Source: Pinibacter aurantiacus (lineage in GTDB: Bacteria > Bacteroidota > Bacteroidia > Chitinophagales > Chitinophagaceae). Taken from it: a DNA stretch of 64,000 bases. Shown here piece after piece: positions 16,891 to 25,573 of this stretch. Made by a program: the position numbers and the translations under genes. Every line of letters begins with the position of its first letter. The first letter of the stretch is position 1. The notes under the pieces were generated by a model. It saw nothing but the letters and a program-made list of their open reading frames with translations, had not been told where the DNA came from and made no database searches. The stretch lies in NCBI RefSeq assembly GCF_019130065.1, contig NZ_JAHSPG010000003.1:62001-126000 (forward strand). Direction: 5' to 3'.

Positions 16891-17752
16891 TCTTAGTAAA
16901 ATAACGACGGTACAAAGGCAGCAATATTTGCAACACGCCATCGCACCAAGACCGATTGCGTTTGCAAGCACGATCGACGCGGAAGGCAATGTGAATTTGA
17001 GCCCGTTCAGTTTTTTCAATTTGTTTTCGTCGGACCCGGCTATTGTAATCTTTTCTCCGAGCCGTAGGGTGAGAGATAATACCGTAAAACATTCCTTGCT
17101 GAATGTGCAGGAAGTGCCTGAAGTGGTGATCAATATTGTGGATGAAGATATGGTTCAACAGACCAGTCTTGCCTCCTGCGAATATGAGAAAGGTGTAAAC
17201 GAATTTCTAAAGGCGGGCTTTACGCAAGAACCTGCGACACTGGTAAAACCGCCAATGGTAAAGGAATCCAAAATAAAACTGGAGTGCAAGGTTATTGAAG
17301 TTAAACCGTTGGGAACCAATGGCGGCGCCGGAAATCTTGTTATCTGCGAGGTCCTCTGCATGCATATCGACGAAACTATTTTGGACAACAAAGGCATGAT
17401 CGATCAGCGTAAAATACACCATGTCGCAAGGTTGGGAAGCAACTGGTATGCCCGAATTACACCGGATAATTTGTTTGAGGTGGAAAAGCCAAACACAAAG
17501 CTTGGGATTGGTGTAGATAAACTTCCTACTTTTATAAAAGAGCATAAAACACTGACAGGCAATCACTTGGGACAATTGGCCAATGTGGACATTTTACCGA
17601 CCGCAGAAGCCTCGTTCAACGAAAAGCTAACGGTATGCCTTCAGTCAAAAGGCGAAGAAAAAACAAGACAAATTGCTCAACATGCCGCAGAACTGCTAAA
17701 CGAGGGCAAGGTGAGCGAGGCCTGGCAGGCTTTATTGCGCCTGGCGCAATAA
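16880..17752 (+). CDS. flavin reductase-like (FMN-binding split barrel) protein
   Basis: A 290-residue protein with an N-terminal FMN-binding split barrel of the flavin reductase/DIM6-NTAB type: HAIAPRPIAFASTIDAEGNVNLSPFSFFNLFSSDPAIVIFSP (about residues 16-57) and VVINIVDEDMVQQ. Residues 200-290 form an extra C-terminal helical extension. It overlaps the FAH-family gene by 11 bp and is therefore co-translated with the tyrosine-degradation enzymes. None of those dioxygenases needs a flavin reductase, so the role in the cluster is unclear. Relatives are found beside homogentisate genes in other Bacteroidota (recollection, not checked). Confidence 0.85.
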   Translation: MLINLSKITTVQRQQYLQHAIAPRPIAFASTIDAEGNVNLSPFSFFNLFSSDPAIVIFSPSRRVRDNTVKHSLLNVQEVPEVVINIVDEDMVQQTSLASCEYEKGVNEFLKAGFTQEPATLVKPPMVKESKIKLECKVIEVKPLGTNGGAGNLVICEVLCMHIDETILDNKGMIDQRKIHHVARLGSNWYARITPDNLFEVEKPNTKLGIGVDKLPTFIKEHKTLTGNHLGQLANVDILPTAEASFNEKLTVCLQSKGEEKTRQIAQHAAELLNEGKVSEAWQALLRLAQ

Positions 17753-17866
17753 TTTGAAAATTTGAAAATGTGCTAATTTGAAAATTCTTTCTGTGCATTT
17801 CTATGAGGGAAATCGAGCATCAAGCGCTCAATTTTCAAATTTTCAAATTACCACATTTTCAAATTT
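17751..17866. repeat. palindromic repeat, AATTTGAAAA family, copy 4
   Basis: Shares both arms and the centre start TTCTTTCTGTGCA with 579-694 and 1212-1328, but the inner part differs. It begins in the stop codon of the flavin reductase gene and ends at the -7 box of the next gene. Confidence 0.85.
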
Positions 17867-17868
17867 TG

Positions 17869-17876
17869 TACTTTTG
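17869..17876 (+). promoter_or_regulatory. -7 promoter box TACTTTTG of the queD-like gene
   Basis: An exact TAnnTTTG match 21 bases upstream of the ATG, abutting the palindromic repeat. There is no TTG at the expected -33 position. Confidence 0.5.
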
Positions 17877-17896
17877 CAGCCTGAAATTTGGGTAGT

Positions 17897-18253
17897 ATGG
17901 AAATTTATAAGGAATTCTCATTTGATTCAGCGCATTTTTTACCGAATGTACCGGAAGGTCACAAGTGCAAAAATATGCACGGCCACACGTACAAACTGAA
18001 AGTTTTTATCCAGGGCAAACCGGATGAACATTATGGCTGGATCATGGATTTCAAAGAATTGAAAGACGCCATCTCTCCTATCATCGATACGCTTGATCAT
18101 AAACTGATCAACGACGTACCTGGTCTGCAAAACCCTACTGCAGAAAATATTACCATCTGGATCTGGAACACATTAAAACCTGTTTTACCAAAACTCAGCA
18201 GAATCGAATTATACGAAACGCCGACGACAGGGGTGATTTACTCTGGCGAGTAA
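17897..18253 (+). CDS. queD: 6-pyruvoyl-tetrahydropterin synthase / 6-carboxytetrahydropterin synthase (QueD-like)
   Basis: A T-fold zinc enzyme acting on dihydroneopterin triphosphate. In bacteria most members make 6-carboxytetrahydropterin for queuosine. The 118-residue protein has the zinc His residues in FDSAHFL and MHGHTYKL (about 10-36), the catalytic Cys just before the HGH motif (HKCKNMHGH), MDFKELK (about 51-57), LDHKLIND (about 69-76), PTAENITIWIW (about 82-92) and the substrate-binding Glu in ELYETPTTGVIY near the end. The open frame begins at a TTG (17888); I used the ATG at 17897. No other que genes are nearby. Confidence 0.92.
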   Translation: MEIYKEFSFDSAHFLPNVPEGHKCKNMHGHTYKLKVFIQGKPDEHYGWIMDFKELKDAISPIIDTLDHKLINDVPGLQNPTAENITIWIWNTLKPVLPKLSRIELYETPTTGVIYSGE

Positions 18254-18744
18254 ATCAATTAATAATTAATAATTAAAAATTAATAGGGCCGCACCGAGAT
18301 AATTGTTGATCATTGCTTAATGCGTTGATTAGGATTACTACGGTACAAGTTCCAATTTTCCTTCCTATCAGAATACCGATGAGGCAACCGAGGTCCAATA
18401 CCCATCCCACTGTACGTTTCACTCTGATTACGCTTTAAGATATGCACATTCAGAAAGGCAACAATCGCGTTCACTGCTACACCTATTAATTATTCATTAT
18501 TAATTATTAATTAAAGCACACTTCCTCTGTATCAACTAATTCGTTAACTTGCACATATCAGAACACTAATTCACATACCGCAATTTCTTTCTTTCAATCT
18601 TGATTTCCTCAATCATCGAGGTTAGGTTATGTGCTACCCGCTATGTCTAGCGGGCAATTTCACCTATCGTTTATTTTTTTAGCAATACTGTGTTGACACT
18701 AACTGCGTGCTGCACTATTATTTCAACTTTTAAAGACTGTTATC
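18254..18744. repeat. 491-base intergenic region with TAATTATTAATT palindrome and a CCCGCTA hairpin
   Basis: Left arm 18255-18285 (AATTAATAATTAATAATT type) and right arm 18481-18514 (TTAATTATTCATTATTAATT type) bracket about 195 nt of non-repetitive sequence with no convincing gene. A perfect small hairpin CCCGCTA-TGTC-TAGCGGG follows at 18637-18654. The remainder should hold the rocD promoter. The centre has no recognisable protein. Confidence 0.65.
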
Positions 18745-19980
18745 ATGGAACAAACCCTTTCTGTAAGTGAACAGACCAACTATTATTTGTCGCTGGAAGA
18801 AAAGTATGGAGCACACAATTACCATCCGCTTCCTGTTGTTTTGAACAAGGGAGAAGGCGTTTTTGTATATGATGTGGACGGCAAACGTTATTACGATTTT
18901 CTGAGCGGTTATTCGGCTGTAAACCAGGGACATTGCCACCCCAAAATTATCGCTGCGCTCATTGAACAGGCGCAACAACTCACGCTTACATCTCGTGCAT
19001 TCTATAATAACTTGCTGGGTGAGTTTGAGAAAATGATTACCGGCATTTTCGGTTTCGATAAAGTATTGCCAATGAACACAGGCGTTGAGGCAGTGGAAAC
19101 AGCTATCAAACTTTGTCGTCGCTGGGGTTACATGGTGAAAGGCATTGAAGACAATAAAGCAAAGATCGTCGTGTGTTCTGAAAACTTCCATGGCCGCACC
19201 AGCACGGTGATCTCTTTCAGCAGCGATCCGTCTTCTTACAGCAAATTCGGCCCTTACACGCCGGGCTTTGAGATCATTCCTTATAACAATATTGATGCGT
19301 TGGCAAATGCATTGCAGGATAAAAATGTTGCAGGCTTTTTAGTAGAACCAATTCAAGGTGAAGCAGGTGTTGTGGTTCCACAAGAAGGCTATTTGAATAA
19401 AGCAAAACAATTGTGTGAAGCGCACAATGTGCTTTTCATTGCAGATGAAATTCAAACAGGATTGGCAAGAACAGGCAAGATGCTGGCCTGCGATCATGAA
19501 AACGTACATCCAGATATTTTGATACTCGGTAAAGCATTGAGTGGTGGCACCTTGCCGGTGAGTGCTGTGCTGGCGAACGATGAAATTATGCTCACCATTA
19601 AACCAGGCGAACATGGTTCTACCTACGGTGGAAACCCATTGGCTTGCAAGGTAGCGATGGCTTCATTAAATGTTTTGATAGACGAAAAGATGGCCGAGAA
19701 TGCAGAAACACTGGGTCAGTATTTCAGAGAAAAAATTGAAGCATTGAACTCTCCTCACATCAAATTGATTCGCGGTAAAGGCTTGCTGAATGCCATTGTT
19801 GTGGATCATGCAAACCGCGAAGCAGCATGGGATCTGTGTTTGCAACTAAAAGAAAACGGTTTGCTTGCTAAACCAACTCACGGCGACAAAATACGATTCG
19901 CTCCTCCGCTGGTAATAACGAAAGATCAGATTGATGAATGCGTGGGCATTATTGCGGAGAGCTTGAAGGTGCTGGACTAA
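18745..19980 (+). CDS. rocD: ornithine aminotransferase
   Basis: A PLP-dependent class III aminotransferase that converts ornithine and 2-oxoglutarate to glutamate-5-semialdehyde and glutamate. The 411-residue protein contains [23 protein letters not shown] near the start (typical of OAT), [14 protein letters not shown] (about 151-164), [17 protein letters not shown] (about 199-215), the cofactor-pyridine Asp in [13 protein letters not shown] (about 232-244), and the PLP lysine in [16 protein letters not shown] (about 261-276). The assignment to ornithine rather than acetylornithine rests on this overall pattern. The gene stands alone. Confidence 0.93.
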   Translation: MEQTLSVSEQTNYYLSLEEKYGAHNYHPLPVVLNKGEGVFVYDVDGKRYYDFLSGYSAVNQGHCHPKIIAALIEQAQQLTLTSRAFYNNLLGEFEKMITGIFGFDKVLPMNTGVEAVETAIKLCRRWGYMVKGIEDNKAKIVVCSENFHGRTSTVISFSSDPSSYSKFGPYTPGFEIIPYNNIDALANALQDKNVAGFLVEPIQGEAGVVVPQEGYLNKAKQLCEAHNVLFIADEIQTGLARTGKMLACDHENVHPDILILGKALSGGTLPVSAVLANDEIMLTIKPGEHGSTYGGNPLACKVAMASLNVLIDEKMAENAETLGQYFREKIEALNSPHIKLIRGKGLLNAIVVDHANREAAWDLCLQLKENGLLAKPTHGDKIRFAPPLVITKDQIDECVGIIAESLKVLD

Positions 19981-20122
19981 TTGAATAACTGAGTAACTGA
20001 ATAACTGAGGCGTTGAATTATTGAATAATCGAATTATTGATGAAAGGTCAATTTTCAAGTTCAGTTATTCAGTTACTCAGTTATTCAGTTCATTCAGTCT
20101 ATTCAGCTATTCAATTATTCAT
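19981..20122. repeat. palindromic repeat, GAATAACTGAGTAACTG family, copy A
   Basis: Left arm of GAATAACTGAGTAACTGAAT words and right arm of CAGTTATTCAGTTACTCAGT words. The centre GTTGAATTATTGAATAAT...TTGATGAAAGGTC is shared with 39521-39640. It starts immediately after the rocD stop codon. Confidence 0.85.
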
Positions 20123-20136
20123 TTTACTTTTACCCA

Positions 20137-20838
20137 ATGCAGCACGACCAGCAACACAAAGAACTACATCTTCAGAGTTCGGATATACTTACAGACATTG
20201 TTATTGGCATGAGCGATGGGCTTACTGTTCCTTTCGCATTGGCAGCTGGTTTGAGTGGCGCGGTATCTTCTACACATTTAATTGTGATTGCCGGCTTGGC
20301 GGAGATTGCGGCGGGTTCTATTGCGATGGGACTTGGCGGTTATCTTGCAGGCAAAACAGAAATTGATCATTATAACTCCGAGTTGAAACGTGAGCATGAC
20401 GAAGTGGAAACGGTTCCCCATAAAGAAAAGGCAGAAGTAAAAGAATTCTTTGCCAATCTTGGTCTTAGTGAAGATGTGCAAGAGCAAGCTGTTGAAGAGA
20501 TGACGAAAGACAAAGAAAAGTGGGTTGACTTTATGATGAAATACGAGCTTGGCCTCGACAAGCCAGATCCTAAAAGGGCAAGGAACAGCGCTTTCAATAT
20601 TGGCTTGTCTTACGTCGCAGGCGGCATTGTTCCGTTGTTGCCTTACTTCTTTATTGATACGCCATTGCAGGCGCTAAAAATTTCCGCAGTTATTACGCTT
20701 ATCTGTTTGTTTGCATTCGGTTTCTTTAAAAGCAAAATCACCGGAGTAAATCCGTGGGGCGGCGCATTGCGTGTAACCGTTATTGGCGCTATTGCTGCTG
20801 GCTGTGCGTTTGGTATTGCGAGACTTATTCAATCGTAG
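20137..20838 (+). CDS. VIT1/CCC1-family iron/manganese transporter
   Basis: A membrane transporter of the vacuolar-iron-transporter family, which moves Fe2+ or Mn2+ and usually exports these ions from the bacterial cytoplasm. The 233-residue protein starts with a soluble 20 residues, then DIVIGMSDGLTVPFALAAGLSGA (TM1 signature, about 24-46). TM2 (about 49-72) carries EIAAGSIAMGLGGYLAGKTE. A charged cytosolic loop with helices (about 78-148, metal-binding Glu rich) follows, and three more TM segments end the protein. The loop matches VIT1-type rather than short CCC1 proteins. Substrate is inferred. Confidence 0.9.
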   Translation: MQHDQQHKELHLQSSDILTDIVIGMSDGLTVPFALAAGLSGAVSSTHLIVIAGLAEIAAGSIAMGLGGYLAGKTEIDHYNSELKREHDEVETVPHKEKAEVKEFFANLGLSEDVQEQAVEEMTKDKEKWVDFMMKYELGLDKPDPKRARNSAFNIGLSYVAGGIVPLLPYFFIDTPLQALKISAVITLICLFAFGFFKSKITGVNPWGGALRVTVIGAIAAGCAFGIARLIQS

Positions 20839-20840
20839 CA

Positions 20841-20983
20841 ACTAATAATTAATAATTAACAATTAATAGGTGTTGCATTCTGCTAAAAATGTTGACCTCA
20901 TGGTAATTTGCGAGTTTTGAAGTTGCAATTAATAGCGGCTGTCGCCCCTATTAATTTTTAATTATTAATTATTAATTATTAAC
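20841..20983. repeat. palindromic array of TAATAATTAATAATTAAC words
   Basis: Left arm AATAATTAATAATTAACAAT, right arm TTAATTTTTAATTATTAATT repeated, centre about 85 nt. It starts two bases after the VIT stop codon and runs into the 3' end of the convergent gene. Confidence 0.8.
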
Positions 20984-21414
20984 TGTTCAATCATCACGTC
21001 CCAATGTGAAATAAGCAGTTCAAACCTGTGTTGCTCATCTTTCTTTAGTTTCTCCTGGTCTGGATATAACTGCTTTTTGTACGGATCGAGAAGATCCGCT
21101 GCGAAAGCCAGCGCAGCATTTTTAAACACAATCGTTACACGAAAATCCCATCTTGTATCTTCACCTGAATGCAGCATTGGCGCTTGTGCCGTCACGCTGA
21201 TGATATCACCTTTTTCGATTGCTTTCTTTAATAGAGGATAGTGATTTTTCTTCCACAGATCGATGAACTCTCCGGCAGATCCCCATTTTACTTTGTAATA
21301 ATTTTCGATTGTAAAATATTCACTTGAATTGCTTTTTTGCTGTGCATCTGTATTAAATGAAACAACAGAGATAACGATAACCAAAACCAATGACCGTAGA
21401 AGCTTATATTTCAT
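20965..21414 (-). CDS. secreted protein of unknown function
   Basis: A 149-residue protein with a signal peptide (MKYKLLRSLVLVIVISVVSF, cleavage near NTDAQ). The mature part, EYFTIENYYKVKWGSAGEFIDLWKKNHYPLL followed by an antiparallel pattern and VTAQAPMLHSGEDTRWDFRVTIVFKN, resembles a ferredoxin-like (EthD/NIPSNAP-type) alpha/beta barrel in spacing. That is only a weak inference and I do not recognise the family. The open frame extends to 21480; I chose the ATG at 21414 because the signal peptide begins there. The last residues (EQLIINN) are encoded by the palindromic repeat. Confidence 0.75.
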   Translation of the reverse strand: MKYKLLRSLVLVIVISVVSFNTDAQQKSNSSEYFTIENYYKVKWGSAGEFIDLWKKNHYPLLKKAIEKGDIISVTAQAPMLHSGEDTRWDFRVTIVFKNAALAFAADLLDPYKKQLYPDQEKLKKDEQHRFELLISHWDVMIEQLIINN

Positions 21415-21546
21415 AAACAGTGTTTTACCCCATAAACTACTCATTTTTAAAGCAAAATCAAAGTTCAGCGGCAAGGGCATGTCTTTTGAATATACCTCTA
21501 TATCTGTATCATTTTCTTCCTCAACTATTATTCAACCTCAAATAAA

Positions 21547-22824
21547 ATGACCATGAAAACAGGATACATTTTATTGATTATGACGATTGCTCCGTTGCTG
21601 TCTTTCGGGCAGCAAAAAGATACTTTGCCGCCTCCAAACGCTACCAAATCGCACATGAACTTCAGCAACGTAAAAGGCTGGAAGGACGGCACAAAACCAA
21701 TCGCGCCCGAAGGATTTACAGTTGACCTTTATTATGATGGCTTGCAAAATCCTCGTTGGCTCTATGTCTTACCAAATGGAGATGTACTGGTAGCGGAATC
21801 GAACACGCATCATGGCTTCTTCGAAAAGATAGGAGCAGCATTTGTAGGCGCCAACAAATCCAACAGCATGAAGAAAAGTGCCAACAGAATCACACTGTTG
21901 CGAGATGCCGATCACGATGGCAAGCCAGAGGTGAAAGAAACTTTTTTAAGTGGGCTTAAACAACCTTTCGGAATGCTATTGATTGGCAATCATTTTTATG
22001 TAGGAAATACAGATGCACTTGTGCGTTATATCTATGAAAGCGGAGCAACTAAAATTACTTCGAACGGAGAAAAATTGCTTGATCTACCTGATGGAAAAAT
22101 CAATCGTCACTGGACAAGAAATATCATTACTAACAAAGACAATTCAAAAATCTATATTGGCATTGGCTCCGGCACGGACCATGGGGAGAAGGGTTTAGAA
22201 AATGAAAAATTAAGAGGCGATATTCTCGAGGTCAATCCTGATGGAACAGGGATGCGTGTGTATGCGGCGGGCCTTCGCAACCCTGTCGGCATGGGCTGGG
22301 CGCCAGGCACTGAGACACTTTGGACATCTGTAAATGAGCGCGACGAATTGGGAGACAATCTCGTTCCTGATTACGTAACGAGTGTTAAAGAAAACGGTTT
22401 TTATGGCTGGCCATATTGTTATTGGGGTCAGCATATTGACCCTCGTGTGGAGCAGGTACAGCCAGACCTTGTTCAGCGGGCGATAGTGCCAGATGTGCCT
22501 CTTGGCTCGCACACGGCATCTCTCGGACTTGCATTTTATGACAAAAAGATGTTTCCTGAAAAATATCACAATGGGGCGTTTATTACACAGCATGGCTCCT
22601 GGAACCGCAAGCCTATTGCCGGTTACAGGGTGCTGTTTGTTCCATTCAAAAATGGCAAACCTTCCGGCGATCCTGAAGAATTCCTAACCGGCTTTATTGA
22701 AGATCTTGATCATGGAAAAGTGCGCGGCCGCCCTGTTGGCATTGTTGTACTTCAAGATGGCTCGATGTTGATTACGGATGATACGAGTAATAAGATTTGG
22801 AGAGTGAGCTATGGGAGGAATTAG
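21547..22824 (+). CDS. PQQ-type (soluble) sugar dehydrogenase / sorbosone dehydrogenase family
   Basis: A periplasmic six-bladed beta-propeller oxidoreductase of the sorbosone dehydrogenase-like family, oxidising a sugar or sugar-derived aldehyde with a quinone such as PQQ. The 425-residue protein has a signal peptide (to about residue 22, PLLSFGQ). Family blocks are EGFTVDLYYDGLQNPRWLYVLPNGDVLVAES, GLKQPFGMLLIGNHFYVGNTDALVRY, GLRNPVGMGWAPGTETLWTSVNERDELGDNLVPDY and AFITQHGSWNRKPIAGYRV. The substrate cannot be read from the sequence. Two in-frame ATGs (21547, 21553) are possible. It overlaps the repeat at 22816-22910. Confidence 0.88.
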   Translation: MTMKTGYILLIMTIAPLLSFGQQKDTLPPPNATKSHMNFSNVKGWKDGTKPIAPEGFTVDLYYDGLQNPRWLYVLPNGDVLVAESNTHHGFFEKIGAAFVGANKSNSMKKSANRITLLRDADHDGKPEVKETFLSGLKQPFGMLLIGNHFYVGNTDALVRYIYESGATKITSNGEKLLDLPDGKINRHWTRNIITNKDNSKIYIGIGSGTDHGEKGLENEKLRGDILEVNPDGTGMRVYAAGLRNPVGMGWAPGTETLWTSVNERDELGDNLVPDYVTSVKENGFYGWPYCYWGQHIDPRVEQVQPDLVQRAIVPDVPLGSHTASLGLAFYDKKMFPEKYHNGAFITQHGSWNRKPIAGYRVLFVPFKNGKPSGDPEEFLTGFIEDLDHGKVRGRPVGIVVLQDGSMLITDDTSNKIWRVSYGRN

Positions 22825-22910
22825 GAATTAGAAGTTAGAAATTAGAATTCTTGCAAGAACCTTATGAAGACCATAACTCTAATTCCTAACTCCTAATTCC
22901 TAATTTCTAA
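22816..22910. repeat. palindromic array of AGGAATTAGAAGTTAG words
   Basis: Left arm AGGAATTAGGAATTAGAAGT, right arm CTAACTCCTAATTCCTAATT, centre about 30 nt. It spans the convergent gap, and both flanking genes use repeat-derived bases for their stop codons and last residues. Confidence 0.8.
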
Positions 22911-23633
22911 TGTCTTCATCACATTATTCCTATACAACTTCCCCACCGGTATTTCTGATTTTTCAATTTCGATTACTTCGTTAGTGAAAGAGCGGATCTT
23001 TTCAAGGGAGACAATGAATGAGCGGTGCGTGCGTAGAAACATATTGCCGGGCAACATGGCTTCCAATGAGATGATGGATTGACGTGTTACAATAGTGCCG
23101 CTGCCGGTAAAGACTTTTACATAATCTTTCATGCTTTCGATATAATGGATATCCCGTAGCATAACCTTGACCATCTTTCTATCGGCACGGAAGTAAACAA
23201 AACTTTCCTTAACAGCAGGAGTATCAGTATTTGCAGGAGCTTCAGGCAATTGCTTGTTTCCTTTTGCGTACAGCACTTTATTGATCGCCTTTATGAATCT
23301 CTCAAACTGTATGGGCTTCAATAAATAATCAAGTGCATCAAGATCATAACTCTGAATGGCGTAGTCGGAATAAGCAGTTGTAAAAATTACTGCGGGAGGG
23401 TTTTTAAGCGTCTTAAGAAAATCAATGCCACTTAGTTGCGGCATTCTTATGTCGAGAAAGATCAATTGAACTTCATGTTGCTGCAGATATGAGAGTGCCT
23501 GAATGGCATTGCCACATTCTCCCACCCACTTCAATGCCGGCATAGCTTCAATGTAGCTTTTAAGTATGCTGCGGGCGGGCGGTTCGTCGTCTATCACCAG
23601 GCATTTGATCACATTTGATTCACTCATAATCAT
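22893..23633 (-). CDS. LytTR-family response regulator
   Basis: A 246-residue response regulator with a REC domain (about 8-125). IDDEPPAR supplies the acidic pocket, Asp61 in LIFLDIRMP is the phospho-acceptor, and KPIQF carries the conserved Lys. The C-terminal LytTR DNA-binding domain (about 145-240) has FVYFRADRKMVKVMLRDIHYIESMKDYVKVF and LRTHRSFIVSLEKI. The ATG overlaps the kinase stop by 4 bp (ATGA), so the two are coupled. The final residues LEIRN are encoded by the palindromic repeat. Targets unknown. Confidence 0.94.
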   Translation of the reverse strand: MIMSESNVIKCLVIDDEPPARSILKSYIEAMPALKWVGECGNAIQALSYLQQHEVQLIFLDIRMPQLSGIDFLKTLKNPPAVIFTTAYSDYAIQSYDLDALDYLLKPIQFERFIKAINKVLYAKGNKQLPEAPANTDTPAVKESFVYFRADRKMVKVMLRDIHYIESMKDYVKVFTGSGTIVTRQSIISLEAMLPGNMFLRTHRSFIVSLEKIRSFTNEVIEIEKSEIPVGKLYRNNVMKTLEIRN

Positions 23634-24763
23634 GCGTATTTTAGGGCCACTGCAGGCATGTTTACTTTTTGTCTTTGCAATTCAATGTCAAGGTTTACAA
23701 CAAACACATCTTCATCTTCAATGACGGCAAACTGGTGTTTTCCTTCATATAAAAGCTGAAGGCGTTTTGTCAAATTCTGCAAGCCAATGCCGCCTACTTT
23801 TGAAATTGCTTTTGAAGGAGCTTTACCGTTCATGATCTTCAAATGCATAATATTCTTTTCAAAATAAATATGCACATTGATCCATGGGTTTTCAAGCATC
23901 TCACTGGCACCATGTTTAAAACTATTTTCCACAAGCGGCAAAAGCAACAATGGTGCTATCTGATATTCATCTACATCTCCTTCTACATCAATATTGATGT
24001 CTGGCTTGTTGCCATAGCGCACAGTTTCAAGTTTTACGTAGTCCCTGATCATTTTTATTTCCTTGCTAAGCGGCACCAATGGCTGGTTGCACTCATACAA
24101 GATATAACGCAACATATCGGAGAGACCCAGTACTAAACCGGATGCTACGGGCGAGGCATCTTGCGTATGTGCATATACGTTATTTAGCGTATTGAATAAA
24201 AAATGCGGATGCACTTGCGCCTTCAATAGTTGAAGTTGAGTCTCCACATTTTCCTTTTGCAATTGTAGGTTGCGTTGTTCTTTTACATACCAATATTTCA
24301 TAAGCTTGATGGCAGCAGCCATTCCGCCTATGGTTATACCGCCGCGAAGTCCCGCCAGAAATGATAAAAAGAATGCCGCATAAACAGAACTCGCGACAAT
24401 TGTGTAAAAACCAGGAAAGAACGTTTTCCGGAAAGGCATTACCACGTAGTTTGAAATCAACGCAGAAATGATTCCGGTTAAAACAACTACCACAATCACC
24501 ATTGCTGCAGCCAAAGGATACTTTGCTTTCAGGATAAACTTCGGTACAACAAAGTACATCAAAGTATAAGCCATAAAAATGTGTGCGGGCAGAAACAAAA
24601 GCGATTCAATCATTGCACAGGATAATCTCTGTGTATATGGAATCGTGGCCGGGGCGCAGCCAAATGAATACAAAACCCCACTGAAGATCCACCAACTTAG
24701 CCACCACAACAAATGCCGCGTATACTTGTATTTGTCAGAAAATATGAGCGGATATTTTTCCAT
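23630..24763 (-). CDS. LytS/YehU-type sensor histidine kinase
   Basis: A 377-residue inner membrane histidine kinase with four predicted N-terminal TM segments (about 15-35, 45-70, 82-105, 118-145). The His_kinase domain carries the phospho-acceptor His in QVHPHFLFNTLNNVYAH (about residue 185). A HATPase domain has LLLLPLVENSFKHGA (N box, about 279-293) and GGIGLQNLTKRL (G box, about 342-353). There is no extracytoplasmic sensor domain, so the stimulus is presumably sensed within the membrane. It forms an operon with the LytTR regulator, as usual in Bacteroidota. Confidence 0.94.
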   Translation of the reverse strand: MEKYPLIFSDKYKYTRHLLWWLSWWIFSGVLYSFGCAPATIPYTQRLSCAMIESLLFLPAHIFMAYTLMYFVVPKFILKAKYPLAAAMVIVVVVLTGIISALISNYVVMPFRKTFFPGFYTIVASSVYAAFFLSFLAGLRGGITIGGMAAAIKLMKYWYVKEQRNLQLQKENVETQLQLLKAQVHPHFLFNTLNNVYAHTQDASPVASGLVLGLSDMLRYILYECNQPLVPLSKEIKMIRDYVKLETVRYGNKPDINIDVEGDVDEYQIAPLLLLPLVENSFKHGASEMLENPWINVHIYFEKNIMHLKIMNGKAPSKAISKVGGIGLQNLTKRLQLLYEGKHQFAVIEDEDVFVVNLDIELQRQKVNMPAVALKYA

Positions 24764-24884
24764 GACGACAAGGATTTAAGCCTTGTTTACTAAGTTACAA
24801 AATTGTTCAGCGTTTAAAAACTCGCAAAATCTGATTAGCGACGAACATTCGTTTTTCGTATACGGAAAAACATTGAATCCGTAC

Positions 24885-24949
24885 AGACAAGGCATTGCCT
24901 TGTCTCTGTTGAAATTCCGCTTATGCGGAGACAAGGCAATGCCTTGTCT
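24885..24949. repeat. 22-bp perfect inverted repeat, AGACAAGGC family, copy 2
   Basis: Arms 24885-24906 and 24928-24949 are perfect reverse complements. Each contains the palindrome AGACAAGGC-nnn-GCCTTGTCT, as at 11351-11425. It ends one base before the stop codon of the next minus-strand gene. Confidence 0.88.
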
Positions 24950-25291
24950 CTACTGCATTACTTTGGCTACGATGGCTTCGTTTTCCCTCAGCGTATGATT
25001 TCCTTCCCAGGCAACTATTGCTGTTTCAAGCGCATCTTTCAGCTTCATTAGTGTTTTCTTCTTTTTGATATTTAAAGTGCTGCCAATCAACTTTTCCCTG
25101 TAAACGAGTTGATTGTCATTGTTATAAAAATTGATAACGGAAAATGAATTTCCCTTTTTGTTGTCTTCAAGAACCCAGTAGCCTTTGTCGGATATCCATT
25201 TGGGAGTTTTCGCGGCGCTTTCTTCTTGAGCTTTGGCTTTGAAGCTAGTGGCAGTAATAACGATCGCCAGGATGAGGAGCATCTTTTTCAT
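24950..25291 (-). CDS. small secreted protein of unknown function
   Basis: A 113-residue protein with a signal peptide (MKKMLLILAIVITATSFKAKAQ). The mature part contains TPKWISDKGYWVLEDNKKGNSFSVINFYN and a lysine-rich centre, then a helical C-terminus ending AKVMQ. I recognise no family. It lies upstream of the two-component genes on the same strand but is separated from them by about 190 bases and an inverted repeat. Confidence 0.7.
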   Translation of the reverse strand: MKKMLLILAIVITATSFKAKAQEESAAKTPKWISDKGYWVLEDNKKGNSFSVINFYNNDNQLVYREKLIGSTLNIKKKKTLMKLKDALETAIVAWEGNHTLRENEAIVAKVMQ

Positions 25292-25460
25292 AACAAATCA
25301 TTTTTAAAAATTAAGGTCAGTGTTGCTTTGTCGTGTAAAGTTATTCTGCGGCAAACCCTTAATTTCTATAAATCGCGAGATATGGGGAAATGAGAGATAG
25401 AATGCAGGAGTTGTGCGATGAAATGATTTTGTCGATAATGCAGGAATTAGTTTCTGTGTA

Positions 25461-25570
25461 AGACACAGATTTACCACTAAGGCACTGAGGGCACTGAGTT
25501 TCACTAAGAATGGTTTTAATTTCCGCGACTCCTTAGTGGAGCTTTGTGTCCTTAGTGCCTTAGTGTAAAA
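25461..25570. repeat. palindromic array of CACTAAGGCACTGAGG words
   Basis: Left arm ACCACTAAGGCACTGAGGGC, right arm GTGTCCTTAGTGCCTTAGTG, centre about 25 nt. It abuts the 3' end of the first GH43 gene. Confidence 0.8.
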
Positions 25571-25573
25571 AAA

